From JAGQPD01 sp020426865 (lineage in GTDB: Bacteria > Planctomycetota > Planctomycetia > Pirellulales > Pirellulaceae): 64,000 nt of DNA. The stretch's first letter is position 1, and each line of letters opens with the position of its first letter. Location: assembly GCA_041399065.1 (NCBI GenBank), contig JAWKTN010000002.1, positions 558,001-622,000 of the forward strand. The letters run 5' to 3'. The position numbers were made by a program, and so were the translations under genes. The notes beneath the pieces were generated by a model that saw only the letters and a list, made by a program, of their open reading frames with translations, ran no database searches and had not been told where the DNA came from. Shown here one piece after another: positions 19,908 through 28,497 of the stretch.

Positions 19908-20456
19908 CGACGAAGACCCCGAAGCCGACTGCAACAGGAAGTGTCCTTTCTGCGGCGAGCGGAAGCTGCGCTTTGTCGACCTTCTGCGCGCCGAGATCGG
20001 ATGGGCCGTCCACGGCGCGACCGTACCGCGCCGCGCCCGAGAACGCATCAACCGCGAGCTTACGGCGTACCACTTCATGTCGCCCGCGCCCACCCGTCCA
20101 CCACCTCGATCGGGAGTCCCGTGATGGAACGCACACGCATGACCTTCGCTGCGCAGCACGGGTACTGGGCTTCTTCAAATTCACGGCCAACACCGTGTCG
20201 CGCTCAGCGTACGCGCCAACCGCACTTCCATGCTCGCTCTGTAGCAGTCGTGACGGACGTAAGCACGCCTCCAACCGCGTCCATCCGACTGGCAAGGCGC
20301 TCGCCGCAGCACGCGACGCTCATCCGTCGCTAGTTATCGCCGTCTAACGCTCTAAAAGCAAAGCCCGTGCCAATGAATACATTTTCACCGCTACCGATGC
20401 GCCAGTATCGCGTCAGTTCGATTGGGAATCACCTTCTACTTTATTCCCTCTTGAAC
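19908..20456 (+). mobile_element. IS91-type element 3' end, partial copy
   Basis: Matches 10252-10803 and 18619-19167. It starts at cgacgaagacc and ends ttgaac. Three bases are missing near 20151 relative to the 10.3-kb copy. It separates the REP-like region from the immunity-like gene. Confidence 0.8.
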
Positions 20457-20492
20457 ATTGATCTGCGCAGCCTTTCATGAAACGGCGATGTG

Positions 20493-21263
20493 TCATGTCG
20501 CACGAGTTTGTCGGTTCACTGCTTCGACTTTGAATAACGCGGACATGAGCCAGTGTATCGAATGACCGACGGACAATGAGGCGATTACGCAAAGTATGCA
20601 GTTGATCACTGCGATCCAGTATCGCACCTCAACTGAAGTTGAGCCGTCTCTGTAGTTGCTCTGTGACGCAATTGTATACGGCCAACCGAAATCCTGAATA
20701 ACGTAGTCTCGAACAAGATCACCACCCTGGTCGTATATTAGTTCCGATCGACTTGGCATATCCACATTGACAAACAAAAGCCACGCCAGTATTACAACTA
20801 CCATTGCGAATTCGGTTATTCTTCCTGCTCGAGCCTTCATCTCCGGTCTTGGCGACCCGACGTACATTGTCGCGTATCCCAAGAGCGCTCCTATCAACAT
20901 CGTACGAGGAACACTAAGAGGATACAAAAATGATCGAATCTTTTCTTGCTCTTCAAAAACGAAGTAGTGCATCGACCAGCTTGTGTACGTCTCGCTCGAA
21001 AACACTTGAAGAACTAAGGCTAACGTAATACCCAAAGCAACTCCCGTCCAAAGATTTATAGAACGACCGCCTCCTACGAAAATCCTTAGAATGCAGAGTC
21101 CGAATACGACGCCGACCCATGCCAAAACATAAACCGTGTTAAACAAATACGGCAACTGCCTCACCGGCCACAGCACAAGTCCGGCAATTCCACACCATAT
21201 CGTCAGAATGACAACGGAGCCGCCCGAGCCCTGCATGATTTCACGCCACTTCCGTGCTGTCAT
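20493..21263 (-). CDS. Polytopic membrane protein, putative Rhs immunity protein
   Basis: 256 residues with about six hydrophobic segments (near residues 15-33, 38-60, 70-87, 117-133, 150-168 and 218-240). No family is recognised. Its ATG overlaps the stop of the Rhs gene by four bases (ATGA), the common layout of a toxin with its cognate immunity gene, and the two genes were duplicated together. A multi-pass immunity protein suggests that the toxin acts at or from the membrane or periplasm, but that is inference. The sequence is noticeably more AT-rich than the chromosomal genes in this window. Confidence 0.7.
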   Translation of the reverse strand: MTARKWREIMQGSGGSVVILTIWCGIAGLVLWPVRQLPYLFNTVYVLAWVGVVFGLCILRIFVGGGRSINLWTGVALGITLALVLQVFSSETYTSWSMHYFVFEEQEKIRSFLYPLSVPRTMLIGALLGYATMYVGSPRPEMKARAGRITEFAMVVVILAWLLFVNVDMPSRSELIYDQGGDLVRDYVIQDFGWPYTIASQSNYRDGSTSVEVRYWIAVINCILCVIASLSVGHSIHWLMSALFKVEAVNRQTRAT

Positions 21264-24200
21264 GGAACGACAACGTCAAACGGGCTGTCTTTTGTGTCGG
21301 TAAGTCCTGTACCATGGTCAACCACGCAATTATTTCGGCGAGCGCGTATCCTACATCCGGTGAGTATATGTATGTCGTGCATCATTCTCAGACCGTTACT
21401 GCCCGAACCAAACGCACACCCGTGCATTTCTATCTCACAGTCCGGACACCATACGCCTACCGGAAACGCGTCGACGGGATTGGTACACAACACAGACGCT
21501 TTAATGTTGCCGTTCCCGTCGTCATTCGCTTTTGACCCGCAGCAAAATTTTCCTTCGCCCATGTGTCCAACGAGAGCCAGTTTACGAATGCAAGTCCCAC
21601 CTCTGGCAGCATGAACTAGCTTGAAGTAGAGATCGTTAATTGAGTCTATCTTCAAAGCTGTGTCGTAGGGAAGATTGCCTCTGCCAAATTCGCGGTCAAG
21701 TGCCAGGTTATGGTCGTACTCGTTGGAATCTTGCCACCCGATAACTTTCGATCCATCATTCGGATCGTAAATCTCTCGCCAGTCTCCAGCGCCAGTATCT
21801 TCAATCCGTACCTCTTTGTCAGTATTCTTCGTGTACGGAATTGGCCACACAACTACATTTGTCTCTCGCCTTATCTGCGGACCGGCCGGCACAATTGACG
21901 TAAGCCCCAACGGGTCGACAGCCGAAGTAATGGAATCCCCCAACAAATAAAGATTTCTTGTATTTGAATCGTACCCAACCGGATCCCTCGTCACAAACCT
22001 CCCCAGCTGCGGATGGTAGTACCGATTCCGGTAGTAAAACATGCCCGTCTCGACATCTAGCCTGCGTCCTGTGTAAGTGTATGGATTGTCAAAATCACTT
22101 GCCGAATCCACCGTCCACTCCGCGCCGTCGCCATCGGAAGCGCCGTTGAGCACGGACACGGCCCCGTACGGCGTATAGTGATACCGTTCCTTTACCGTGT
22201 TGGTCGTGCCACTTCGTGTAACGAGACTCGTCACGTTGAAGTTCGCATCATGAAACGCGTATTGCACCTCACCCGCATCAATGAAGTCGGCGTCGCTATT
22301 GCTGTCCCAATATCGTATCGCCAGCGCATCAACGTAGTACGGATGCCAAATATACTGTTCCTTGGCATTTGTACTCGTATTCCGCCGCATCTCCAACAAC
22401 TGCCACTGTTCATTATAGTAGTAGTGTTCGTCGTAGGAAGGCAAATCCTTGAAGATTCTGCGATGCAGACCGTCATACTTGTAGCTTGCTACCGACCCGT
22501 TGTTTACCTTCACAAGGCGATTCCAAGCATCATACGTCAAGTCGTATTTCGTCGACCAACTGCCAGGTATGGGAACCTTCGTCATGTTTCCAGCAAGGTC
22601 TTCGCTCACGTAGCTCGCGGAACCGGCGATCGCCGTCAGTTCGTTGGCAACGTTGTGGGTACGATTTTGCGTCAGGTCCCAACTGCTTATATCCGTGTCA
22701 CGTTCCTTAAAGGTTGCCCAGTTACCCAGTTGGTCGAGCGTCCAGTCCTGCTCCAGGTTTCGCGTACCCGACGAAATATTTGCTCCAGAAAGCGTCCCCT
22801 GCTCAGTATTTTTAAGGCGAAACAACTTGTCATATGTATATTTTTGGTCCAGCACTGGCGACGTATTCGCAATATCGCGAGTCGTTCGGTTTCCCGCATA
22901 GTCGTAGCCATAAGTGAACGCGTCCGTCGCAAGCGAAGTGCCTGTATCGATCCAAATCGAAAGGATCTGCTGTCCAAACCGGTCAAACGTAACGTACGAC
23001 CCCGTATTTGCGATATCGCTTCTCTGCTCAATCGTGGGTATGCTGCTCTTTGTCAGTACCAGTCGCCCCAAGCCGTTGTAACCGTACTCGGTTAGCACCG
23101 TCCCCGGAGAACCTGAGTTATCGTCCTGAAGTCGATGTGGGCGATGCAGCAGGTCGGCAACACTATTGGCGTTGTCGTAGGTGGTGTGTACGCGCTTCGA
23201 ACCATTCGGATAGAGAGTATTGGTGGCTCTTAGCCCGTCATCATAGATGCTTGACGTGTCGGCCGACGTGTCATAGACGTATTGAACGCTTGGCGCGCCC
23301 GTCGCCGAACCAGAGTGCCCTTGCTCCGTTTTGATTAGCCGACCGTGGTTTCCCGACACGGTATCCGCATAGCTGTACGCGATTTGATTCAGCACGCTTA
23401 CGGTCGGAACTTCTGTCACGACACTATGACTTGTTATCTTCGAGATCCGCCCCAGACTGTCATATACTCGTGTTATCGACTTAACGGTTTGGTCCACCAC
23501 TCCGGTGGACCCAAAACTTGTCACCTTCTCCGCTTTGACACGCCTGGCAGCATCAAACGCGTACGTCAGCACCACGCCGCGCTGATCACGGCGAGTCGCC
23601 ACGGAACCGTCCAGACTATATGTCAGCGCCACATTGTCGGTCCCCGTTGTCGCCCCATCTGGATATTTCGTCAACGTTACCAGCGACGCGTCGTATGAAT
23701 CCTCATACTTGTATTCCGTTTCCTGGTTTGCACTCCCCGCGTTGTATGCCGTTAGCTTTGTTATCTGGCCCAGCCCATTGTACGCCCAACCGGTCACACG
23801 ATCCTCTTCATTATTTGTTCCACCGCCATTACCCCCGGTGGTAGGGTTAAAATCCTTTTGATTCTCCGATACATACGTCCTTCGCCCCATTTTGTCGAAG
23901 AAGTTCTTCGTGGCAACGGTCGTTGTATCGGAACCATTTTTGCTTACACCAATCGTCGTTGTTTCCTGAAGCCCAGATTGTCCGTTGTAGCCAATTGTGG
24001 TTAAATGCACGTACTCATCGAATACTTTCGAATCTGTGAAGGTCAGTGCGGTCGATGGCCGCGCGAACCCGCCGATTGAGCCCGAATACTGCCAGTAGGT
24101 ATACGACGACGTACCATTACCGGCACCGTAGTCGGCTGTCGCCGTAATGCGATCCGCGTTGTCATACCAGCTGTATACCGTCCGGCGGACGTAATCGTTG

Positions 24201-24409
24201 TTCGACGTAAAGTTCATGCCGTCGCTATCATCATGGTGGCACTCGAATTCAAACTCGGCGACCGCGTTACCAGCAGTATCGTATGGAGGGATTGTAGAGA
24301 CTCTATGATCTGACAAGAGGGAGCATGTCAAGCGAAAATCACTGAATATTATTAAAATTTTCGGACGTTTGAGCTTCGCATCAATCCAAGAGACTCTATG
24401 TCCCGACAC
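21260..24409 (-). CDS. Rhs-repeat polymorphic toxin, 5'-truncated, with Cys/His-containing C-terminal domain
   Basis: RHS/YD repeats run from the 5' edge to the core (for example YDSLGRISKI, YDYAGNRTTRD and YDAWNRLVKV), followed by the Rhs core end GMFYYRNRYYHPQLGRFVTR and DPLGL. The last 213 residues are the variable tip. Within it, KLALVGHMGEGKF (His 949) and EIEMHGCAFGSG (Cys 998) have the strand-HG and strand-GC layout of clan CD caspase-like peptidases. The frame opens with a GTG at 24409, but RHS-like text starts only at about 24294, exactly at a tagagactcta palindrome, so the N-terminal secretion and cage part is missing. Expression of this remnant is uncertain. Confidence 0.75.
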   Translation of the reverse strand: MSGHRVSWIDAKLKRPKILIIFSDFRLTCSLLSDHRVSTIPPYDTAGNAVAEFEFECHHDDSDGMNFTSNNDYVRRTVYSWYDNADRITATADYGAGNGTSSYTYWQYSGSIGGFARPSTALTFTDSKVFDEYVHLTTIGYNGQSGLQETTTIGVSKNGSDTTTVATKNFFDKMGRRTYVSENQKDFNPTTGGNGGGTNNEEDRVTGWAYNGLGQITKLTAYNAGSANQETEYKYEDSYDASLVTLTKYPDGATTGTDNVALTYSLDGSVATRRDQRGVVLTYAFDAARRVKAEKVTSFGSTGVVDQTVKSITRVYDSLGRISKITSHSVVTEVPTVSVLNQIAYSYADTVSGNHGRLIKTEQGHSGSATGAPSVQYVYDTSADTSSIYDDGLRATNTLYPNGSKRVHTTYDNANSVADLLHRPHRLQDDNSGSPGTVLTEYGYNGLGRLVLTKSSIPTIEQRSDIANTGSYVTFDRFGQQILSIWIDTGTSLATDAFTYGYDYAGNRTTRDIANTSPVLDQKYTYDKLFRLKNTEQGTLSGANISSGTRNLEQDWTLDQLGNWATFKERDTDISSWDLTQNRTHNVANELTAIAGSASYVSEDLAGNMTKVPIPGSWSTKYDLTYDAWNRLVKVNNGSVASYKYDGLHRRIFKDLPSYDEHYYYNEQWQLLEMRRNTSTNAKEQYIWHPYYVDALAIRYWDSNSDADFIDAGEVQYAFHDANFNVTSLVTRSGTTNTVKERYHYTPYGAVSVLNGASDGDGAEWTVDSASDFDNPYTYTGRRLDVETGMFYYRNRYYHPQLGRFVTRDPVGYDSNTRNLYLLGDSITSAVDPLGLTSIVPAGPQIRRETNVVVWPIPYTKNTDKEVRIEDTGAGDWREIYDPNDGSKVIGWQDSNEYDHNLALDREFGRGNLPYDTALKIDSINDLYFKLVHAARGGTCIRKLALVGHMGEGKFCCGSKANDDGNGNIKASVLCTNPVDAFPVGVWCPDCEIEMHGCAFGSGSNGLRMMHDIHILTGCRIRARRNNCVVDHGTGLTDTKDSPFDVVVP
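24295..24400. repeat. Pair of short odd palindromes, right border of accessory island
   Basis: tagagactctatg at 24295-24307 and agagactctatg at 24389-24400, about 95 bp apart, mirror the pair at 8073-8190. RHS-coding similarity ends at the first one. Confidence 0.6.
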
Positions 24410-24747
24410 TACTTTCCTGGCAAAGGTTCGATTGCCGTCCGTCTGTCCGTCCCCCAGATGTGGCTCCCCAATTTACACCAACTGCAATTACCCTCCCCGC
24501 CTCGACTGCCTAGGTCGCCACCCAAAACCGGCAATTCCAAATGTCGTCAACCGATTATCTTTTTGTCGCTAATCACTTACGCGAGGTGCCACGATTACGC
24601 TGCCCTAGTCGTGCATCCGTCGGGCACCCAGCACCCGATGAATTTACCCGTTATCGGACCCCCTAGGCGAGACCGCGGTCAAGTGAGCCGGCGTTTGCGA
24701 GCCTCCACATGGTCGCATTCAAGTTCGTGTGATCGCCACGCCCGCTT
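24401..24747. other. Intergenic stretch without a recognisable gene
   Basis: About 350 bases between the island border and the creatininase-family gene. I see no ribosome site, RNA motif or conserved protein text on either strand. Confidence 0.5.
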
Positions 24748-25530
24748 CTACTCGAAGGGAAAATTCTCGTCGATCACCGCCGCCGATAACTCAACAAGAA
24801 ACGGCGCCAATCGATCGACAATCGCCGTCATCAACCGTCGCCCTTTTTCCGCTGTCGCCAAATGCGGGTTTCCAGATCCCGCGTTGGTCGTCAACAAGTG
24901 CCACGGCCGACTGATCCCCACCCACTTCTTGCGCAATGCCTCGAACCGCATCCTATTGGTCCGCCCCTCATCGGCAATCAACCTCCCGTCGGCATCTCGC
25001 CCCACCAGGTCCGGAAAATAGGCCAAACCAAACGACGTCTCCATCTCCCCCGCGTGGTCCTCCGGATGTTCAAAAATATCGTCGTAGATGCCATCCAACG
25101 CCTGATACCAGTTGCACAAAAACACATGCGCACAGGTCCTGCCATAAAGCTCCCGCAATAGCGGCTTGAAATCGTTGCCTCCATGACTGTTCAACAAGAC
25201 GACCTTCCGGATTCCCGCCAGCGTTAGCGATTCTACCAAGTCGGTAATCACCAGGTGCAATGTCGATGGATTCAAGTTCATCGCCAACGGAAACTCACGC
25301 AGGTTCGTCTCCGTGCCATACGGGACCGTCGGCAATAACACCACCTTCGCCCCCTGCGCATAAGCCGCCGCGCAGAGATGCTCACCCACAATCGTTGCCT
25401 CAAACACATCCGTCCCATAAGGCAGATGCAAGTTATGCGGCTCCGTGGCCCCCAGCGGCAATACCGCCACTTCGTACTGCGACTGCTTCACATGCCCATA
25501 ATTCACTTCCAATAGATTCCAAGGTCGCAT
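24748..25530 (-). CDS. Creatininase-family amidohydrolase
   Basis: 260 residues covering the whole family fold. The metal-binding Glu and His are in LPLGATEPHNLHLPYGTD, with the acidic turn near TNLREFP and the NSHGGND motif at about residues 119-125. HAGEMETS follows as the second metal-binding region. The family hydrolyses cyclic amides and includes creatinine amidohydrolase and the FAPy deformylase ArfB. The real substrate here cannot be told from sequence. The ATG at 25530 is preceded by AGGA at seven bases. It and the next gene lie on the same strand, 87 bases apart. Confidence 0.9.
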   Translation of the reverse strand: MRPWNLLEVNYGHVKQSQYEVAVLPLGATEPHNLHLPYGTDVFEATIVGEHLCAAAYAQGAKVVLLPTVPYGTETNLREFPLAMNLNPSTLHLVITDLVESLTLAGIRKVVLLNSHGGNDFKPLLRELYGRTCAHVFLCNWYQALDGIYDDIFEHPEDHAGEMETSFGLAYFPDLVGRDADGRLIADEGRTNRMRFEALRKKWVGISRPWHLLTTNAGSGNPHLATAEKGRRLMTAIVDRLAPFLVELSAAVIDENFPFE

Positions 25531-25617
25531 CCCATTTCCTTTCCAGTGCCGGCCACCCTCGGTTCAGTCACACACGGTTCATGTTCTACCAACTCCACAG
25601 CCCATCACGCAGCTCCC

Positions 25618-27510
25618 TCACTGTGGTAACTTCAAATTCGGCAGCGTACGCTTTAGTTGCTCCCAGCCCGCCGGAGATACCCCGGTTTGGTCGACGTTGA
25701 CAAACTGCAGTGTCTTCAACTGCGACAATGTCGGCAAGACCGCGTCGGTAACGCGCGTGCCAGTTAGCCATAGAACTTGCAGCTTGCCGAGCCCCCTTAG
25801 ATTTGATATATCCAAGTCATTAACGGCCGTTCCCGACAGATCCAATTCGCGCAGTTCCGGGCATGACGCGATAAATGGCATCAATCCACTTCCGATCTTC
25901 GTGTGTTCCAAATTCAGCTGCTCCAAACTGACTGGCGTTTTCAACTGCAACACACCCGCGTCACTAATGTCACAGTAGCCCACATCCAGCCACACCAACC
26001 GACGATTGCTTGAAAAGGCGGACAACCCCCGATCCGTGACTTGTGTCCGTGCGACGCATAACTTCGTCGTTGCTTGTGGATCGTGCATTTGCAACAAATC
26101 ATCGTCCGTGACCTGCAGAAAATCGCGGAATTCCGCCTCAAGCTTCGCCCCGTCTCCCCCTGCTTCGCTCGACAACGTTTCAATGCCGTCCTTTCCGTCA
26201 TAGATCGTCCGCAGATACTTCACGAATGGTGCGTGGTATCGTCCTCGCTGCCCATCAATGAGGAAATGTGCCCAACCGGCCGACAGACTATAGAGCCGCC
26301 GAATTTCGGGATCTTGCTGCAACCGCTGCCGCCCAAAACCGCACAGTTCGTCGATCGGCCGCCAATATCGCTCGGACAACACACGATAGCGGGCGTACTG
26401 CAACCGGTCGGCATCAATTCCGCCAACCGTGCAGTATCCGTCGTAGTAGCGTAGCGATTCCATATACAACGCCACACCTTCGACGGCCCAGAAATTCGCA
26501 TCAGCCCCAACGTTGGCAGCCACACGGCCGGTTTCGTGAAAAAGTTGATGGGTCGCTTCATGCACCCACGTCGATTCCAAAGCGGCATCGCCCGCATAGT
26601 AAAAGGCCATTCGATCTCGATCGCGATAGATACCCAACGAGATCTCAATCTGTGGCTCGACCGGCTTCAGATGATCAATGTACTGCTGGCGGTCCGCAAA
26701 CAACACAACGCGATGCCGTGGCCCCAGCCGCGCTCGCGCTCCATCGGTTTTCCAGGCTGCTTGAAACAGCGACTCTGGCTGCCAATAACGCAAAAACAAC
26801 TGCTGCCATACGCAATGCATGTCCTCCAACTTTTCTGCCAGGTCTTCACCCGCTTGCTGGCTGTGGTTGGTCAGCACCTGAAAGTGTTCTGTGTCGACCT
26901 GCCAGTATGTGCCACCCTTCCAACCTAACCGGTTATTGCGAGTTCTTCCGATTTTGCTACCGGTTGCAATCGTGGTGCGGCGCCAATGATCGTCTCGGCG
27001 CGAGTACCCGAGTACTTCACGAGCTCGAGCGTGATCGGAATCTTCACGGAGAATTTCATGCGCCAGCTGGAACGCATCGTCATATCGGCCATCTGCGAAT
27101 GCCGCGTCCGCCAATTCCCAAAGAAGTTCGGCATGCTGGCTCCGAAGTTGCTGAAACTGACTGGACCAACCGCGTTGATCCGTTTCCGCTCCAGAACGAC
27201 TCCAGTCATCATCGTTAAGGGATGGGTCAAGGAAATAGACGCGACAATGCGGGTCTCGCCGTACGTGCCAAGTTCGCAAACGGGCGGCCGCCGCCAGATC
27301 ACCCGCCGTTTCGGCCCGTTCAGCCAACTCCGTCAACCGCCGAGAATAACCTTCGTAGAAGCTTGCTCGCCGAACAGCCCAATCGTCGGTTTGTCCGCAG
27401 GCCGAACCGGTCGCCAACGGTACCAACAGCAGGCAGGGCGCCAGGCAGACCGCCCCGACAATCCGCCTTGGGCAGTAAAACTGCGTCAAGTAGTAGCTGA
27501 GAATTTCCAT
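25618..27510 (-). CDS. DUF1570-type putative metalloprotease with leucine-rich repeats
   Basis: 630 residues. A signal-peptide-like segment covers residues about 14-38, and a helical repeat region covers about 45-170. The central domain has the zinc-protease motif HEATH at 317-321 with a following conserved WAVEGVALYMES. Four to five leucine-rich repeats fill about 500-625 (LVWLDVGYCDISDAGVLQL, ELRELDLSGTAV and similar). DUF1570 proteins are abundant in planctomycetes. The HExxH motif suggests peptidase activity, but none has been shown for this family that I know of. The LRRs probably bind a partner or surface ligand. The start is the first ATG. AAGGA abuts it closely, so an alternative start is possible. 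Confidence 0.75.
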   Translation of the reverse strand: MEILSYYLTQFYCPRRIVGAVCLAPCLLLVPLATGSACGQTDDWAVRRASFYEGYSRRLTELAERAETAGDLAAAARLRTWHVRRDPHCRVYFLDPSLNDDDWSRSGAETDQRGWSSQFQQLRSQHAELLWELADAAFADGRYDDAFQLAHEILREDSDHARAREVLGYSRRDDHWRRTTIATGSKIGRTRNNRLGWKGGTYWQVDTEHFQVLTNHSQQAGEDLAEKLEDMHCVWQQLFLRYWQPESLFQAAWKTDGARARLGPRHRVVLFADRQQYIDHLKPVEPQIEISLGIYRDRDRMAFYYAGDAALESTWVHEATHQLFHETGRVAANVGADANFWAVEGVALYMESLRYYDGYCTVGGIDADRLQYARYRVLSERYWRPIDELCGFGRQRLQQDPEIRRLYSLSAGWAHFLIDGQRGRYHAPFVKYLRTIYDGKDGIETLSSEAGGDGAKLEAEFRDFLQVTDDDLLQMHDPQATTKLCVARTQVTDRGLSAFSSNRRLVWLDVGYCDISDAGVLQLKTPVSLEQLNLEHTKIGSGLMPFIASCPELRELDLSGTAVNDLDISNLRGLGKLQVLWLTGTRVTDAVLPTLSQLKTLQFVNVDQTGVSPAGWEQLKRTLPNLKLPQ

Positions 27511-27584
27511 TCCTTCAGTATAATGTCAGGCTTTGCACTCCAACCACATCCCTCCCGTAACAACCCCAAAGCGGCGTAACGGCC

Positions 27585-28478
27585 GTGGCAAACGCAATGA
27601 ACGTCCAATCAACAAACTCCGCCCAAAACCCGTTGGATCTATCCCCCCCAGGCCTCGCTGCACGCGGGATCGAGATCATCCGTCCCCTGGAGACATCCGA
27701 GCCGCTGCGTCATGCCCTGTTCGATTTCGACGGAACGCTCAGCCTGGTGCGCGAGGGCTGGATCGACATCATGGTACCGATGATGGTGGACGAGCTTGCC
27801 AACACGGGCACTGACGAGAGCGTGTCGGAATTAACCGAAGTGGCCCGTACGTTCGTTGCCGAGCTGACGGGAAAACAGACAATCTACCAGATGATTCGGT
27901 TGGCGGAGGAAATCGCCAACCGAGGGGGATCACCGCAGGAACCGGTCCTCTACAAACACCGTTATCATGATCTTCTCATGCAGCGCATCGCCGCTCGCCG
28001 CCAGGGCCTTAGCGACGGCACGATTCCCGCCAAGGACTTGTTGGTCCCCGGCAGTCGCGAGCTACTCGAAGCACTGCGAGACCGCGGCATCGCACTCTAT
28101 CTTGCCAGCGGAACCGACGAAGTGTTTGTTAAGGAAGAGGCCGAGCTACTGGGACTGACAGAATTCTTTGGGCAACACATCTACGGTGCCGTCGACGACT
28201 ACAAGACGTTTTCGAAGGCGCAGGTCATCCAGCGGATCCTGAAAACGACTCAGGCAGATCCCCGTCAACTGGTGGGATTCGGCGATGGCTACGTCGAAAT
28301 TCAAAACGTAAAGCAAGTCGGTGGGATTGCAGTGGGAGTCGCCAGCGACGAAGCGAACCGCAGCGGCAAGTGCGATCCGTGGAAACGGGACCGGCTGATT
28401 GGCGTAGGCGCTGACCTGATTGTGCCGGACTTCAGTCAGCACGAAGCGCTGATCGGATACCTATTGCAACACCGTTGA
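27585..28478 (+). CDS. HAD-superfamily hydrolase
   Basis: About 297 residues from a GTG at 27585 (or 293 from the ATG at 27597). HAD motif I is FDFDGTLS at about residues 47-54, motif II is YLASGTDE, and motif IV is GFGDGYVEI. A long helical cap lies between motifs I and II. It is a phosphatase or phosphomutase, probably acting on a sugar phosphate given its neighbours. It begins a cluster with a deoxyhypusine-synthase-like gene 19 bases downstream and a PfkB kinase, all on one strand. Substrate is unknown. Confidence 0.85.
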   Translation: MANAMNVQSTNSAQNPLDLSPPGLAARGIEIIRPLETSEPLRHALFDFDGTLSLVREGWIDIMVPMMVDELANTGTDESVSELTEVARTFVAELTGKQTIYQMIRLAEEIANRGGSPQEPVLYKHRYHDLLMQRIAARRQGLSDGTIPAKDLLVPGSRELLEALRDRGIALYLASGTDEVFVKEEAELLGLTEFFGQHIYGAVDDYKTFSKAQVIQRILKTTQADPRQLVGFGDGYVEIQNVKQVGGIAVGVASDEANRSGKCDPWKRDRLIGVGADLIVPDFSQHEALIGYLLQHR

Positions 28479-28497
28479 CCTTTATAGAGACGACACG

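Larger units (their letters stand above)
19168..22092. repeat. 2.9-kb direct repeat, right copy (partner at 9510-12441)
   Basis: Near-identical partner of 9510-12441, here continuous with the rest of the Rhs gene. It includes the RAYT-like fragment (19168-19417), the REP-like inverted repeat (19497-19529 with 19638-19670), an IS91 3' end (19908-20456), the intact immunity-like gene and the Rhs tip. Confidence 0.9.

Noticed and set aside
9510..22092. The 2.9-kb duplication as an assembly artefact
   Set aside because: Not excluded, but the copies differ by several indels and have distinct, sensible junctions (IS91 end on one side, continuous Rhs on the other), which argues for a real duplication.
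24398..25021. 207-codon plus-strand frame opposite the creatininase-family gene
   Set aside because: It is the shadow of the minus-strand gene and lacks domain content.
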